Source: Sphingobacterium thalpophilum (lineage in GTDB: Bacteria; Bacteroidota; Bacteroidia; Sphingobacteriales; Sphingobacteriaceae). Taken from it: DNA of 64,000 nt. Both the position numbers and the translations under genes were made by a program. Within the stretch, counting starts at the first letter, position 1. The number at the start of each line of letters is the position of its first letter. Below are positions 8,541-18,497 of this stretch, piece after piece. The notes below the pieces were generated by a model. It did not search any database and had not been told where the DNA came from. It saw only the letters and a program-made list of their open reading frames with translations. Where the stretch lies: positions 3,844,001-3,908,000 of the forward strand of contig NZ_LR590484.1 of NCBI RefSeq assembly GCF_901482695.1, written 5' to 3'.

Positions 8541-9902
8541 ATGCTGTATACAAAATTTCTAAGTTTATTAGTCCTATTGCTTGCTATAACTTATGTCAAT
8601 GGACAGCACAACAAGCCCAATATAATCTTAATCCTTACCGATGATTTAGGATACAGCGACATTGGTTGTTACGGTAGTCCCAATATCTCGACCCCTTTTT
8701 TGGACTCGATAGCCAGTCGAGGAGTGCGGGCAACGAACTTTATGGTTTCTACACCTTCCTGTACGCCTTCAAGAGCTTCTTTGCTTACAGGAAGATACGC
8801 TTCTCGGTATAATTTACCGGCTCCAATCGGGCCCGGTTCAGATCTGGGGTTGCCGGACGACGAAGAAACAATCGCTGAATTGTTAAAAAAAGTCGGATAT
8901 CGAACCGCTTTAATTGGTAAGTGGCATCTAGGTGACAAGCAGTCTTACCATCACCCCAACCAGCAGGGATTCGATTCTTTTTATGGCATGCTTTACAGCC
9001 ATGACTATCGTGCTCCATATGTAAAGACTGATTCGGTTATAAAGATTTTTAGAAATAGGAAGCCAGAAGTTATTGCTCCTGACGACTCGGATTTGAGTGC
9101 TTTATATCATCAGGAAAGCCTAAAATTTATAGAAGAACAGACCAGAGAGCAACCATTTTTTTTATATTATGCGCACAATTTTCCACATCTTCCCTTAGCA
9201 TTCTCTACTAAAAACAACCGATATCAAGATCAGCAAAATGCTGGGCCTCTTGGAGCAGTAATGCGTGAACTGGACCACAATTTTGAGGAACTTTGGAGGG
9301 CTGTTGAGAGAAACGGGCTAGCAGACAATACGATTTTGATTTTTTCGAGCGACAATGGTCCATGGATATCTTACCCAGCACGCATGTCAGACGATCAGGC
9401 AACCAAAAATTGGCATGTCGGTACGGCCGGTGTATTTAGAGGGTCCAAAGCCGAAACGACAGAGGGCGGAGTTCGGGTGCCTTTCATTGTCTACGGCAAG
9501 GGGTATGCGCAAGAAGGTAAAGTCATACGTCAAGCAATAAGTAATCTGGATGTTTTGCCAACTGTCGTAAAATGGGCTGGTGCGCCTCTTCCCAAGAAAG
9601 CGCTAGACGGTCAGGCTATCGATTCTTTGTTGAACGGTCGGTCGGAAGATTTAAAGAGTGCCCATAGACCTATATTTTTAGTGAATTATGGACAGGTTGA
9701 GGCGGTCAGGTCAGGCGACTGGAAGTATCGTAGGATACCAGCGGGAATTAATTCGATATCTGGAAAACGGTACGACGCCGTTGAAGAATTATATAACATA
9801 GCTTGGGATCCCAGTGAAAGATCTAATATTTTAAACGACTATCCGGAAAAAGCAACGGAGCTTCGCTTGTTATTTGAGCGCTTTGATGGGAACATGAATT
9901 GA
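8541..9902 (+). CDS. Secreted sulfatase (arylsulfatase family)
   Basis: The protein hydrolyses sulfate esters. A signal peptide (about residues 1-21, ending NGQ) precedes a 430-residue alkaline-phosphatase-fold sulfatase domain. Metal-binding Asp34-Asp35 sit in ILTDDLGY. The catalytic CTPSR motif (Cys74) is the target of formylglycine conversion and is followed by [14 protein letters not shown] and the conserved lysines/histidines of the active site are also present. No formylglycine-generating enzyme is in the window, so maturation must occur in trans. The gene sits next to, but divergent in strand from, the GH3/GH144/SusCD block; membership of the same utilisation locus is likely but unproven. 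Confidence 0.9.
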   Translation: MLYTKFLSLLVLLLAITYVNGQHNKPNIILILTDDLGYSDIGCYGSPNISTPFLDSIASRGVRATNFMVSTPSCTPSRASLLTGRYASRYNLPAPIGPGSDLGLPDDEETIAELLKKVGYRTALIGKWHLGDKQSYHHPNQQGFDSFYGMLYSHDYRAPYVKTDSVIKIFRNRKPEVIAPDDSDLSALYHQESLKFIEEQTREQPFFLYYAHNFPHLPLAFSTKNNRYQDQQNAGPLGAVMRELDHNFEELWRAVERNGLADNTILIFSSDNGPWISYPARMSDDQATKNWHVGTAGVFRGSKAETTEGGVRVPFIVYGKGYAQEGKVIRQAISNLDVLPTVVKWAGAPLPKKALDGQAIDSLLNGRSEDLKSAHRPIFLVNYGQVEAVRSGDWKYRRIPAGINSISGKRYDAVEELYNIAWDPSERSNILNDYPEKATELRLLFERFDGNMN

Positions 9903-9906
9903 TTCC

Positions 9907-9944
9907 AAAAAAAGGGCGCCTATTTTTTAGGCGCCCTTTTTTTT
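9907..9944. terminator. Bidirectional terminator between sulfatase and GH3
   Basis: The stem GGGCGCCTA (914-922 in the 9000s) pairs exactly with TAGGCGCCC (928-936) around a 5-base T loop. A run of A precedes it and a run of eight T follows, so it works for both convergent genes. Confidence 0.92.
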
Positions 9945-9963
9945 GCTAAGTACCGGTTTAAAA

Positions 9964-12240
9964 TTAAAGCAATTTGAATGCTTTTACTTTGACGTCCCGA
10001 CTGTTGGGGCCAATATACACATTGAAGTCTCCAGGTTCTGCGACATAGTTGAGCGCGCTGTCGAAGAATTTTAAATCGTCCACTCTGATTTCAAATTTTA
10101 CTGTCTTTCGCTCTCCTTTTTTCAAGAATATTTTTTGGAAACCCTTTAATTCTTTGACCGGGCGTGTTACAGATCCAACTAGGTCCTGAATATAAAGCTG
10201 AACTGTTTCCTCGGCGTCATAATTGCCCGTATTTGTAATATCGATACTTGCATGAATAGAACCGTTATTTTCAAGTATATCGTTGTCCAGATGGATATCG
10301 CCATAAGAAAACGTAGTATAGCTGAGCCCATAACCAAACGGGTAGAGCGGATCGTTGCTCACATCCAGGTAATTGGATTTAAACTTTTCGAAGTCGCCCG
10401 AATTACCATATGGCCTACCTGTGTTTTTGTGTGCGTAGTAAATCGGAATTTGGCCGACATTGCGAGGGAAAGTTGCGGTAATTTTCCCGGAAGGGACCAC
10501 ATCTCCAAATAAAACGTCTGCTACCGCCTTGCCTGTTTCAGTGCCACCAAACCAGACATTGAGTATAGCAGGCACATGCGCGTCTTCCCAAGTGAGTGTA
10601 AGCGGTCTACCGGTAAACAAGACTAGCACGACTGGTTTCCCTGTTGCCAATAAGGCCTTAAGAAGGTTTTGCTGATTTTTAGGAACATTCAGCTCTGAGC
10701 GGCTTGAGCTCTCGCCTGACATTTCTGACGATTCGCCGAGGGCGGCCACCACAACGTCCGCCTGTTGAGCGACTTTCACAGCTTCGGCAATAATTTCTTC
10801 TTCTTTTCGGAGATCCCTAGGTATTGTACGACCGAACATGGTCGCGTGTTTTTGATAAGTTGAATCTTCGAGAAGATTGCTTCCAAGGTGGGTGACCATG
10901 TTGACCTTATTGCCTAATACGGCTTTCATTCCATCTACCAATGAGGATGTCTTATCGAGCTCTGCACTCACGCTCCAAGTTCCGGGCATGTTTGGTCCTG
11001 AGTTTGCCAATGGGCCGATTACCGCCACAGTGCCAGATTTTTTTAATGGTAGCAGCTGATTTGCATTTTTCAGCAGCACAAATGATTTGGCCGCGACCTC
11101 TCTCGCTTTGGCATGATTAGCTGCGGATCCAATGATTGATTCAGCGCGTTGTTCGTTGCAATAACGGTAAGGATCTTCAAAAAGTCCCAATTTGTATTTA
11201 GCTTCCAGAACATAGCGACATGCGCGGTTAATAGCCTCCAAATTTACTTTTCCTTCATCCAATGATTTTTTTAGGGTTGTCAGAAAGCCTTCGCCCACCA
11301 TGTCCATGTCGACACCTGCGTTTAGGCTCAGTGAAGAAACGTGCTGCAGATCGCCCAGCCCATGCGCTGTTAATTCATTTACTGCAGTATAATCTGTCAC
11401 CACTAGGCCCTTGAAGCCCCACTGATCGCGCAACAGATCGGTTAACAACCATTTGTTGGCTGAGGCCGGTACGCCGTTGATATCGTTAAAGGAGGTCATG
11501 ATGCTTCCTGCACCTGCATCGATTGCAGCTTTGTATGGTGGCAAATATTCATTGTACATGCGGTGAAGGCTCATGTCGGTGCTGTTGTAATCACGTCCTC
11601 CTTCGGCGGCGCCGTATAGAGCGAAATGCTTGACACAGGCCATCATGGTGTTGTGGGCGGCCAGATTATCTCCTTGAAAGCCATAAACGATAGCTTCAGC
11701 TACTTTAGAAGTCAGGTAAGTATCCTCGCCTGCGCCTTCAGAAATTCGTCCCCATCTGGGGTCACGAGAAATATCAACCATGGGAGAAAAAGCCCAATTG
11801 ATGCCATCCGCAGTAGCTTCTTCGGCGGCAATACGAGCGGATTGCTGAATTAATCCCATATCCCAGGTTGCTGCTAAGCCCAATGGTATTGGAAAAACAG
11901 TACGGTAGCCATGAATGACATCCATGCCGAAGATAATTGGAATTTTAAGTCTTGACTGTTTGATTGCTATTTCCTGTGTTTTGCGGATTTTAGATGGCGT
12001 GCTCATGCTAAATATGCCGCCGATCTGTCCATTGCGGATCTTGGATTCTACATCCGTCGAAACTGTTGTACCGGTTGTCGCTTCTCCACCGGTTACGAGA
12101 TTGAGCTGGCCGATCTTTTCTTCGACCGTCATTTTGGCCATGAGCTGATCAATGAACCTATTCATTTTCTGATCAGACTGCGCTACCCCTGTATGCCAGG
12201 AAATAAGGGCCAGAAGGAATGTTCCTACAACTTTTTTCAT
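9964..12240 (-). CDS. Glycoside hydrolase family 3 beta-glucosidase (BglX-like)
   Basis: This is an exported beta-glucosidase of 758 residues. A signal peptide (about 1-20) precedes the (beta/alpha)8 GH3 domain, whose nucleophile Asp lies in GLVVTDYTAV at about residue 283. A second alpha/beta sandwich domain follows (SFVLLKN, AVIGPLA), then a C-terminal fibronectin-III-like domain (LDVSNDPLYPFGYGLSYTTF onward). BglX-like enzymes trim glucose from oligosaccharides in the periplasm. Next to a GH144-type endoglucanase, the likely substrate is sophoro-oligosaccharides, although the family acts on several beta-glucosides. The gene ends at a strong bidirectional terminator. Confidence 0.9.
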   Translation of the reverse strand: MKKVVGTFLLALISWHTGVAQSDQKMNRFIDQLMAKMTVEEKIGQLNLVTGGEATTGTTVSTDVESKIRNGQIGGIFSMSTPSKIRKTQEIAIKQSRLKIPIIFGMDVIHGYRTVFPIPLGLAATWDMGLIQQSARIAAEEATADGINWAFSPMVDISRDPRWGRISEGAGEDTYLTSKVAEAIVYGFQGDNLAAHNTMMACVKHFALYGAAEGGRDYNSTDMSLHRMYNEYLPPYKAAIDAGAGSIMTSFNDINGVPASANKWLLTDLLRDQWGFKGLVVTDYTAVNELTAHGLGDLQHVSSLSLNAGVDMDMVGEGFLTTLKKSLDEGKVNLEAINRACRYVLEAKYKLGLFEDPYRYCNEQRAESIIGSAANHAKAREVAAKSFVLLKNANQLLPLKKSGTVAVIGPLANSGPNMPGTWSVSAELDKTSSLVDGMKAVLGNKVNMVTHLGSNLLEDSTYQKHATMFGRTIPRDLRKEEEIIAEAVKVAQQADVVVAALGESSEMSGESSSRSELNVPKNQQNLLKALLATGKPVVLVLFTGRPLTLTWEDAHVPAILNVWFGGTETGKAVADVLFGDVVPSGKITATFPRNVGQIPIYYAHKNTGRPYGNSGDFEKFKSNYLDVSNDPLYPFGYGLSYTTFSYGDIHLDNDILENNGSIHASIDITNTGNYDAEETVQLYIQDLVGSVTRPVKELKGFQKIFLKKGERKTVKFEIRVDDLKFFDSALNYVAEPGDFNVYIGPNSRDVKVKAFKLL

Positions 12241-12398
12241 GAATTAACTTTTGTTTATGCTTGTGCGCAACGTAATGTTACGTCCATGTTGTACTTATGA
12301 GAAATGAGCGTGATAACTGGATCTATTGCCGGCTATTATCTTTTGTGGCTGGAACCATTTTCAACGTGTGACGGATTGAAAATGATCCCATATAGCCA

Positions 12399-13787
12399 CT
12401 ACTTTAGATAAGGACTAGTAAAACCAAGTTTTTTTAGCCCTTGTTGAATTTCGGGAGCCTGCATAAAAAGATCCCAGATTTTTCCTGTTCTATAATTTTC
12501 GATCATGACAATAATGGGGCCTTGATCGATGGCGAGATAGCGTTGCGGAAACCAGTTTGCAGTTTCACTATAAGCATCATAATAGCCATATTTACCCCAC
12601 ACTTTACTGCCGAGTTGCGCATTGAGGTACTGCGCAAACTGCATGCTTTCATGTGGTGTATAGGGCATGGATGATAGCGCCGCTGTGGGTGAAATGACCC
12701 CCGGGTCATTATCAGGATGATGTGCATCGTAGCCTTTAATGGAATAACTGGCAGTCCAGCCCCAACCTTTGTCGACGCCATAGCCTTTGTAATTTTTTGG
12801 ATTTTTGGCTGCATACGCCAAATTAATTTTCACATGATTGCTCGTAGCCTCCCAATAATCCGCATATTGGTCCTTTAAGCCTTTGGGGCTCAATCCAAGA
12901 TAAGAATAGTGTTCCCAGAACAGCGGTCCAACTTCGCGATCCTTGGCATTATGTTTTAAGATCAGCGGAATATCGTATTTTTTTGCAGCGCTTTTAATCG
13001 CTCCCGATCTAGCCCAGCCTTCATGATATACACTGGGGGAAACGGGGTGGGAGGGGGAGGACGCTGCCAAGATATAAGTGATCAGACATTCGTCATATCC
13101 TTGAATAGGATGATTTTGCTGAAAGTCAAATTTTGGGCTCCAATGCCAATAGAGCACGTTTTTTCCATTTGTATAATGGCTCCATTCAATTTCCTTCCAA
13201 AGTTTATCAGCTTTTTGTGCCACCGACTTAGCCACATTATCTTTGTCTTTTAAATATTCACGGACCGCTATTAATCCTTGAGCTAGAAATGCCGTTTCCA
13301 CAATATCACCACCATTATCCTTTTCACTGAAAGGCTTAGCTGTTCCTAGCTCTCCATCGTACCAGTGTGCCCATGCGCCGTGGAATCTTTCTATTTTGCT
13401 CAAATAATCCATGATATGGTTGAGCTTTTTCACGCCTTGTTCTTGCGTAATAAACCCACGCTCCATAGCGACAATCATCCCCATAAGCCCGAATCCGCTA
13501 CCACCGATTGTAATGACATTGCGGTCATTCTCCGGATACACACCGTCCATGTGGATGCGTTCACGGGCAAGTCCCGACGTGGGTTCGGCACCCTCCCAAA
13601 AATATTGGAAGGTCTGCTGCTGAATACTTGTCAGCAAGGAGTCTTCATTTAGGTTGTGTTCCCAGCTGCCCGAATCAGTTTTAGAGATATTGTCTTGGTC
13701 TTTATTAGATGAGTTTTGGCATGAGCTACTGAAAAGAAGGGCCAAGGCAATACCGGTTAGCGCAGAATATGTTGTTGGTTTTCTCAT
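12399..13787 (-). CDS. Glycoamylase-domain lipoprotein, GH144-type endo-beta-1,2-glucanase
   Basis: This is a 462-residue lipoprotein: the lipobox LLFSSSC ends at Cys23. The rest is the alpha/alpha-barrel 'glycoamylase' domain, with ERIHMDGVYPENDRNVITIG, GYDECLITYILAASSPSH and GWGWTASYSIKGYDAHHPD among its hallmarks. The founding GH144 enzyme, from the related Chitinophaga pinensis, is an endo-beta-1,2-glucanase. The assignment here is by family resemblance; substrate is inferred. It lies between susD and the GH3 gene on the same strand and is separated from susD by a terminator, so it may be expressed less than the transporter genes. Confidence 0.8.
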   Translation of the reverse strand: MRKPTTYSALTGIALALLFSSSCQNSSNKDQDNISKTDSGSWEHNLNEDSLLTSIQQQTFQYFWEGAEPTSGLARERIHMDGVYPENDRNVITIGGSGFGLMGMIVAMERGFITQEQGVKKLNHIMDYLSKIERFHGAWAHWYDGELGTAKPFSEKDNGGDIVETAFLAQGLIAVREYLKDKDNVAKSVAQKADKLWKEIEWSHYTNGKNVLYWHWSPKFDFQQNHPIQGYDECLITYILAASSPSHPVSPSVYHEGWARSGAIKSAAKKYDIPLILKHNAKDREVGPLFWEHYSYLGLSPKGLKDQYADYWEATSNHVKINLAYAAKNPKNYKGYGVDKGWGWTASYSIKGYDAHHPDNDPGVISPTAALSSMPYTPHESMQFAQYLNAQLGSKVWGKYGYYDAYSETANWFPQRYLAIDQGPIIVMIENYRTGKIWDLFMQAPEIQQGLKKLGFTSPYLK

Positions 13788-13810
13788 GGATATTCTTGTT
13801 TTAAAATCTT

Positions 13811-13846
13811 AAAAAAATGTTCAAACGGCATCATTGCCGTTTGAAC
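13811..13846 (-). terminator. Terminator after susD
   Basis: A perfect 12-base stem, GTTCAAACGGCA (13819-13830) with TGCCGTTTGAAC (13835-13846), has a 4-base loop. On the minus strand it is followed by a run of seven T. It separates susD from the downstream GH144 and GH3 genes. Confidence 0.88.
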
Positions 13847-13865
13847 AAATACGTGTTTGTGCATC

Positions 13866-15296
13866 TTACCAGCCTGGATTTTGGGGCATCTCTGGTGTTT
13901 GAATACGTTGATTCTCTGGGATCGGGAATAAATACATTTTATCCTGAAATGTCTTCCCATTGGCTGTCATGGCAGTTTTAGCCTGTTGTGTCCGCACAAG
14001 GTCAAACCAACGATCATGTTCAAATGCTAGTTCAAGCCTGCGTTCTTTCCAGATTAACTGGCGGAGTTGGGTTTGATCTGTCGTTGTGATTTTGGGCAGT
14101 TTTACGCGTGTGCGAATTGCATTCAACGCGTCAAGCGATTCATTACTGTTCCCTAACTCATTGGCTGCTTCTGCAAGGATGAGGTAAATTTCACCTAAAC
14201 GTAGATAGCGCACATTTTTATCGGTATGTTCTGCACCTCCATTTGCTGATGAATAGGCTTTCTCATTATACATTGGGTTTTCTACGCCGTTGTCAATCAC
14301 CCTGCCGTCGTAAAGGGTCTCACCTCTGAAAATAATGGTTGCATCACGTCTAATATTATCTTTTTCCGCGTTGAATGCATCCAATAAATTTTGACTGGGA
14401 ATATTAAATCCCCAACCGAGCGCCACAGTTCCGCCCCGTGGAGCTTGTACCTGACTGTACTGTTTTATACCATGTGCGATGGAAGTACCTCGAGCCTGCC
14501 ACTCGAACAGTGATTCAGGTCCATTCTCACCCTCTAAACGCCAGATTTTCGCATAGTCTGTTTCTAACCCATATTCCCCCGAATTGATGACCGTATTGGC
14601 CATATCAGCAGCTTGTTGCCATTTTTTTTGATACAAGTACACTTTTGATAGCAATCCTTGAGCAGCCCCTTTGGTCGCTCTTCCCAAATCTTTTGCGGCA
14701 TAAGCGGACTTCACAGGAAGGTTGTCGATAGCGAATTGCAGATCGGCTTCGATATGGGCATAAACCTCTGCCGCTGGTTCGCGTTTGATAAAATCGCGTT
14801 CTTGGATTGGGACATCGCCCCAACCACGAACGAGGTAGAAATAGTTAAGGGCGCGAAGAAATCGAGCCTCTGCAATAAGTCTATTTTTATAAGATTCATC
14901 TGTCAGGCCATACTCTTCGGTGTACTCTATTGCTCGGGTAGCGCGTCCGATGGATTTATACCACCGAGCCCACATCGATTGAAAAGAGCCAGCGGTGGAG
15001 GTATAGGTGAGGTTGTCCAATAGTAATTTATCACCGCCGGAATCAGTTGCGGAACTACCTTTATCGGCATTGTCTGATATCATCTCAGTAATTCCCAAGA
15101 AAGAGAACGCATAATCCCAGTCGGTAAACATACCGTATACTCCATTGACAAATTGCTCTGGAGTATAAACTTCTCCACTATCTTCTGCTTCTACAATTTC
15201 TCTAGAAGGTACATCTAAAAATTTGCTGTCCTTGCAACCTTGCAAGGTTACACCTGCTGTGATTGCAATCGCTATATAAAGTTTATTAATTTTCAT
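13866..15296 (-). CDS. susD: SusD/RagB-type glycan-binding lipoprotein
   Basis: This surface lipoprotein of 476 residues captures oligosaccharides and caps the SusC channel. The lipobox TLQGC gives the lipidated Cys at about residue 21. The family features are all visible: IVEAEDSGEVYTPEQFVNGVYG near the N-terminus, LIAEARFLRALNYF and LVRGWGDVP, the TPR helices, and the C-terminal RLGEIYLILAEAANEL and WKERRLELAFEHDRWFDLVR. It follows susC directly. The symbol is used in the generic sense; the glycan bound is inferred from the neighbouring GH144 and GH3 genes. Confidence 0.92.
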   Translation of the reverse strand: MKINKLYIAIAITAGVTLQGCKDSKFLDVPSREIVEAEDSGEVYTPEQFVNGVYGMFTDWDYAFSFLGITEMISDNADKGSSATDSGGDKLLLDNLTYTSTAGSFQSMWARWYKSIGRATRAIEYTEEYGLTDESYKNRLIAEARFLRALNYFYLVRGWGDVPIQERDFIKREPAAEVYAHIEADLQFAIDNLPVKSAYAAKDLGRATKGAAQGLLSKVYLYQKKWQQAADMANTVINSGEYGLETDYAKIWRLEGENGPESLFEWQARGTSIAHGIKQYSQVQAPRGGTVALGWGFNIPSQNLLDAFNAEKDNIRRDATIIFRGETLYDGRVIDNGVENPMYNEKAYSSANGGAEHTDKNVRYLRLGEIYLILAEAANELGNSNESLDALNAIRTRVKLPKITTTDQTQLRQLIWKERRLELAFEHDRWFDLVRTQQAKTAMTANGKTFQDKMYLFPIPENQRIQTPEMPQNPGW

Positions 15297-15315
15297 AGTG
15301 CTCTCATTTTAAATA

Positions 15316-15483
15316 TTAAAACTGCATATTAAGTCCAACTAAGAAGTTGCGTGTTGTCGGATAGGCTGAAAGTTCAATACCTGATGTTAGATTTGGGCTG
15401 CCATCACCTGCAAGTTCTGGAGAGAATCCACTATATTTGGTAAACATAAATGGATTTTGTGCCGTCACGTAAAGACGTAATTT
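15316..15483 (-). pseudogene. Severed C-terminal segment of susC
   Basis: Immediately past the TAA at 15484-15486 the same frame reads KLRLYVTAQNPFMFTKYSGF, continues through SPELAGDGSPN and ends LVGLNMQF. This is the ordinary end of a SusC barrel. There is no frameshift, only the single stop codon. No start or ribosome site is seen for separate translation. Confidence 0.85.
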
Positions 15484-18414
15484 TTATTTTGTACTATAAA
15501 GCCTATTAAATGTATACCCTAGGGTGATATTGTTTATGCGAAAATAGCTGCCGGATTCCAGAAAGTAATTTGAAGCCCATATTGCCCGCTCGGCCCCCGG
15601 ATGTACATTCGTAGATCCTGGCCCTGTCCAACGGTTTTCAAAGGTCGAGAGTGCAATGTTCTCTCCGCCATCTATACGTGTGCTTTTCATCCCGTTGTAT
15701 ATTTTATTGCCTGCCACGCCATATCCAGAAACATTGAAGTCAATCGCTTTATAATTAATGCCAAGATTGATGCCATAGGTGGAGCTTGGAATGAACGAAC
15801 CAAAGAACTTTTTATCGCGTGTATCGATTACACCATCACCATTTTGATCTTTATATTTTAGATATCCTGGCTTAGCCGGCCCAAAAGAAGGATGGCTTGC
15901 GACATCGTTTTCATCCTGATACACACCAATGGATTCAAACATCCACCAAGCATAAATTGGTTGTCCGACACGTAGTTGTTTGGTGATTTCGCCATTGTTT
16001 AAACTACCACCGGTTGCGCCGTCAAAGGTATGAACAACTTCTGTTACCTTGTTGTTGTTATAAGCGTAGTTGACCCCTACAGAATAGCTAAATTCTGGTG
16101 ATATTGTCTTGTTCCAATTTAACGTAACTTCGACCCCTTGATTAACTACTTTAGCTCCATGTGCATAATAGTTCTTTTCGTCAGGTGAGGAATATATGGG
16201 CGTTACATCTAAGATCGTATTAGTATTTTTCTTGTGATAATAATCCACAGATCCGGACAGATTATTAAATAATGTGAAGTCAATTCCGGCGCCAGCCTCT
16301 TTGGTGATCTCCCAGCTTAGGTCAACTGGGGGTGTCCCCTTGGCACTTCCATAAACCATGTTCTGCTCTGGACCGAAGACGTAGTTATAATTAGAGCTTA
16401 CTGGACTAGAAAATATATTAAAGACATTTAATGGAATGTTCTGATTTCCTAAGTGCCCATAGTTAGCTCGTACTTTAAAAAAACTAATCCAATTGACGTC
16501 CTTCATGAACTGTTCATTGGAAGCTGTCCAACCTATGCCAAAGGAAGGGAAAGTGCCCCAATATTTGCCTGTATTTCGGAACACGCTTGATGCATCTCGA
16601 CGTAGCGTTGCTGTCACGTAATAACGACTATCATAGTTGTACTGAACTCTTCCAAAATAAGAAGCTAATGCACGTGGCGTGTAATAGGTTTGACGCGTGA
16701 TGAGCTGATATTCATCCGACGCTAAGTCGATATTCCAATACTGCTCCTTTCCGGGGACATTGTAGCCTGTTTGACTGTTCATACTGTTGATATCATATTT
16801 TTCACGTGACATTCCCAGAACAGCTTCGAGATTATGCTTGTCAAATGTCTTATTAAATGTTAAAAACGTTTCCCAAGACCATCTGAACTGTTCGAGATTT
16901 TCGTATTTCAGACTATTATCAGCAAAAGTGACATTTCCCGGTTTACCCTTGGCTTTTTCTTCATAGAAATTAGCCTCCGTTTTTAAAGGGTTTGCTTGCA
17001 GCCAATTGTCTTTTATATCAGTAAAAACACGCTGCTTTGAATAAAATTTATTAGCACCGATGCGTGAATTCAGTTTCAGATAGTCTGTAATTTTGAATTC
17101 TCCTTCAAAACTTCCTTGAAGCCTTAAGGTGTTTAGGCGTTCGTTTTGTCTTAGTACTTCATAAACCGGATTTCCTATGGAGTTTAAATTTCCAATCTTC
17201 TGGCCGGAACTCCCTTCTATACCTACTAAACCCGTTGATTGATTAACGCGTCCAATACCATATCGACCATTGGAGTATTGTAGGGGGACCAACGGGGATT
17301 GTTTATAGGCTGTAGTAAACGCACTATTAGGTTTTGGGGTTGAGGTGGTTAAAGTCAGATTTAGATTTTGTGAGAACTTTAGCCGATTGTTCAGAAATTT
17401 GTAAACGTTGTTATTACGAATAGTATTCCGCACATATTTAGAGCCTTCAAGGATCCCGTTTTCAGTGTAGTTGTTTGCCGAAACGAAATAGTCGATTTTT
17501 TCTGAACCACCCGCTATATTTATAGCATTATTAAATACAGTTCCCGTTTTAATAAGTTCGTCATACCAATCCGTTTCAAATGGTTGATTTGGTTTTAGTG
17601 ACCACTCCTTTATCCCCAATGACGACAAATTTTCATTGAAATACGTCCTAAACTGTTCTCCGTTGGCCATCTTAACGCGGTTGAGGATTTTCTTCATACC
17701 CGCGTAACTTTCATAATTGATATTAACCGATCCAGCTTTACCTTTTTTTGTTGTAACAATGATAACACCGTTTGCTGCTCTCAATCCGTAAATTGAAGCT
17801 GAAGAGGCATCTTTCAGAACATCCATAGATTCGATATCGGAAGGGCTGATATTGTTGATATCATCTTGTGCAATACCGTCCACGATATATAGTGGATTAC
17901 GTCCGGATAAAGCTGTTCCTAAACCCCTGATAATAACATTCGGTGATGAGCCTGGCGCTTCGTTGGCAACGATATTTAAGCCGGCTGCTTTGCCTTGTAT
18001 GGACTGCATGGCCGACATCGCCGGTTGTTTGGTAATATCGGATGATTTTAACGAGCTAATAGAACCTGTTAGATCAGCCTTCTTTTGTGTACCGTAGCCG
18101 ATGACAACAACTTCTTCAAGCGCCTTATTTTCGTTCTCTAAAAAGACACTAAGCTGCGTTTGGTTTCCGATGTAGACCGTCTGTGTCCGATAGCCCAGAA
18201 AGTTGAATACTAACGAATCAGTCGGAGCAGCACTGATCTGAAATTTCCCCGTTGCATCTGTTTTTGTAGATACAGCCTTTCCTTTGATACTGACAGTGAC
18301 GCCCGGCATGGATATCATGCTGGTGCCATCTTTGACTACTCCCTGGATGGAAGTTTGCCCATAGGCAACTGAAACGACCATGGATGTCAGAAATAATGCG
18401 GATAGATTCCTCAT
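15484..18414 (-). CDS. susC: SusC/RagA TonB-dependent transporter, cut short by an in-frame stop
   Basis: This outer-membrane transporter imports oligosaccharides together with SusD. From the ATG at 18414 a signal peptide is followed by a carboxypeptidase-like domain (GVVKDGTSMISMPGVTVSIKG), a TonB-box/plug region (EEVVVIGYGTQKKADLTGSI) and the beta-barrel. The frame is open from 18450, but the promoter at 18466-18497 leaves too short a leader for that start. A TAA at 15484-15486 ends the protein after RLYSTK, although the same frame continues for 55 more codons of typical SusC C-terminus to a second stop at 15316-15318. The truncated product lacks the last beta-strands and the terminal Phe, so it may not fold in the membrane. 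A sequencing error or a recent nonsense change are both possible. Confidence 0.85.
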   Translation of the reverse strand: MRNLSALFLTSMVVSVAYGQTSIQGVVKDGTSMISMPGVTVSIKGKAVSTKTDATGKFQISAAPTDSLVFNFLGYRTQTVYIGNQTQLSVFLENENKALEEVVVIGYGTQKKADLTGSISSLKSSDITKQPAMSAMQSIQGKAAGLNIVANEAPGSSPNVIIRGLGTALSGRNPLYIVDGIAQDDINNISPSDIESMDVLKDASSASIYGLRAANGVIIVTTKKGKAGSVNINYESYAGMKKILNRVKMANGEQFRTYFNENLSSLGIKEWSLKPNQPFETDWYDELIKTGTVFNNAINIAGGSEKIDYFVSANNYTENGILEGSKYVRNTIRNNNVYKFLNNRLKFSQNLNLTLTTSTPKPNSAFTTAYKQSPLVPLQYSNGRYGIGRVNQSTGLVGIEGSSGQKIGNLNSIGNPVYEVLRQNERLNTLRLQGSFEGEFKITDYLKLNSRIGANKFYSKQRVFTDIKDNWLQANPLKTEANFYEEKAKGKPGNVTFADNSLKYENLEQFRWSWETFLTFNKTFDKHNLEAVLGMSREKYDINSMNSQTGYNVPGKEQYWNIDLASDEYQLITRQTYYTPRALASYFGRVQYNYDSRYYVTATLRRDASSVFRNTGKYWGTFPSFGIGWTASNEQFMKDVNWISFFKVRANYGHLGNQNIPLNVFNIFSSPVSSNYNYVFGPEQNMVYGSAKGTPPVDLSWEITKEAGAGIDFTLFNNLSGSVDYYHKKNTNTILDVTPIYSSPDEKNYYAHGAKVVNQGVEVTLNWNKTISPEFSYSVGVNYAYNNNKVTEVVHTFDGATGGSLNNGEITKQLRVGQPIYAWWMFESIGVYQDENDVASHPSFGPAKPGYLKYKDQNGDGVIDTRDKKFFGSFIPSSTYGINLGINYKAIDFNVSGYGVAGNKIYNGMKSTRIDGGENIALSTFENRWTGPGSTNVHPGAERAIWASNYFLESGSYFRINNITLGYTFNRLYSTK

Positions 18415-18465
18415 ATCGTAAAGTTTTGGTGTTTGTTTAAAAAAATTCATTGGTTATTCCCACAG

Positions 18466-18497
18466 CAAATATGTTGATGTAGTATAAGTTTGCCAAA
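18466..18497 (-). promoter_or_regulatory. Promoter of the susCD operon
   Basis: On the minus strand TTTG (18497-18494) and CATATTTG (18473-18466) are separated by exactly 20 bases, the same geometry as the other Bacteroidota-type promoters found here. The transcript start would be near 18459, which supports the susC ATG at 18414 rather than 18450. Confidence 0.6.
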
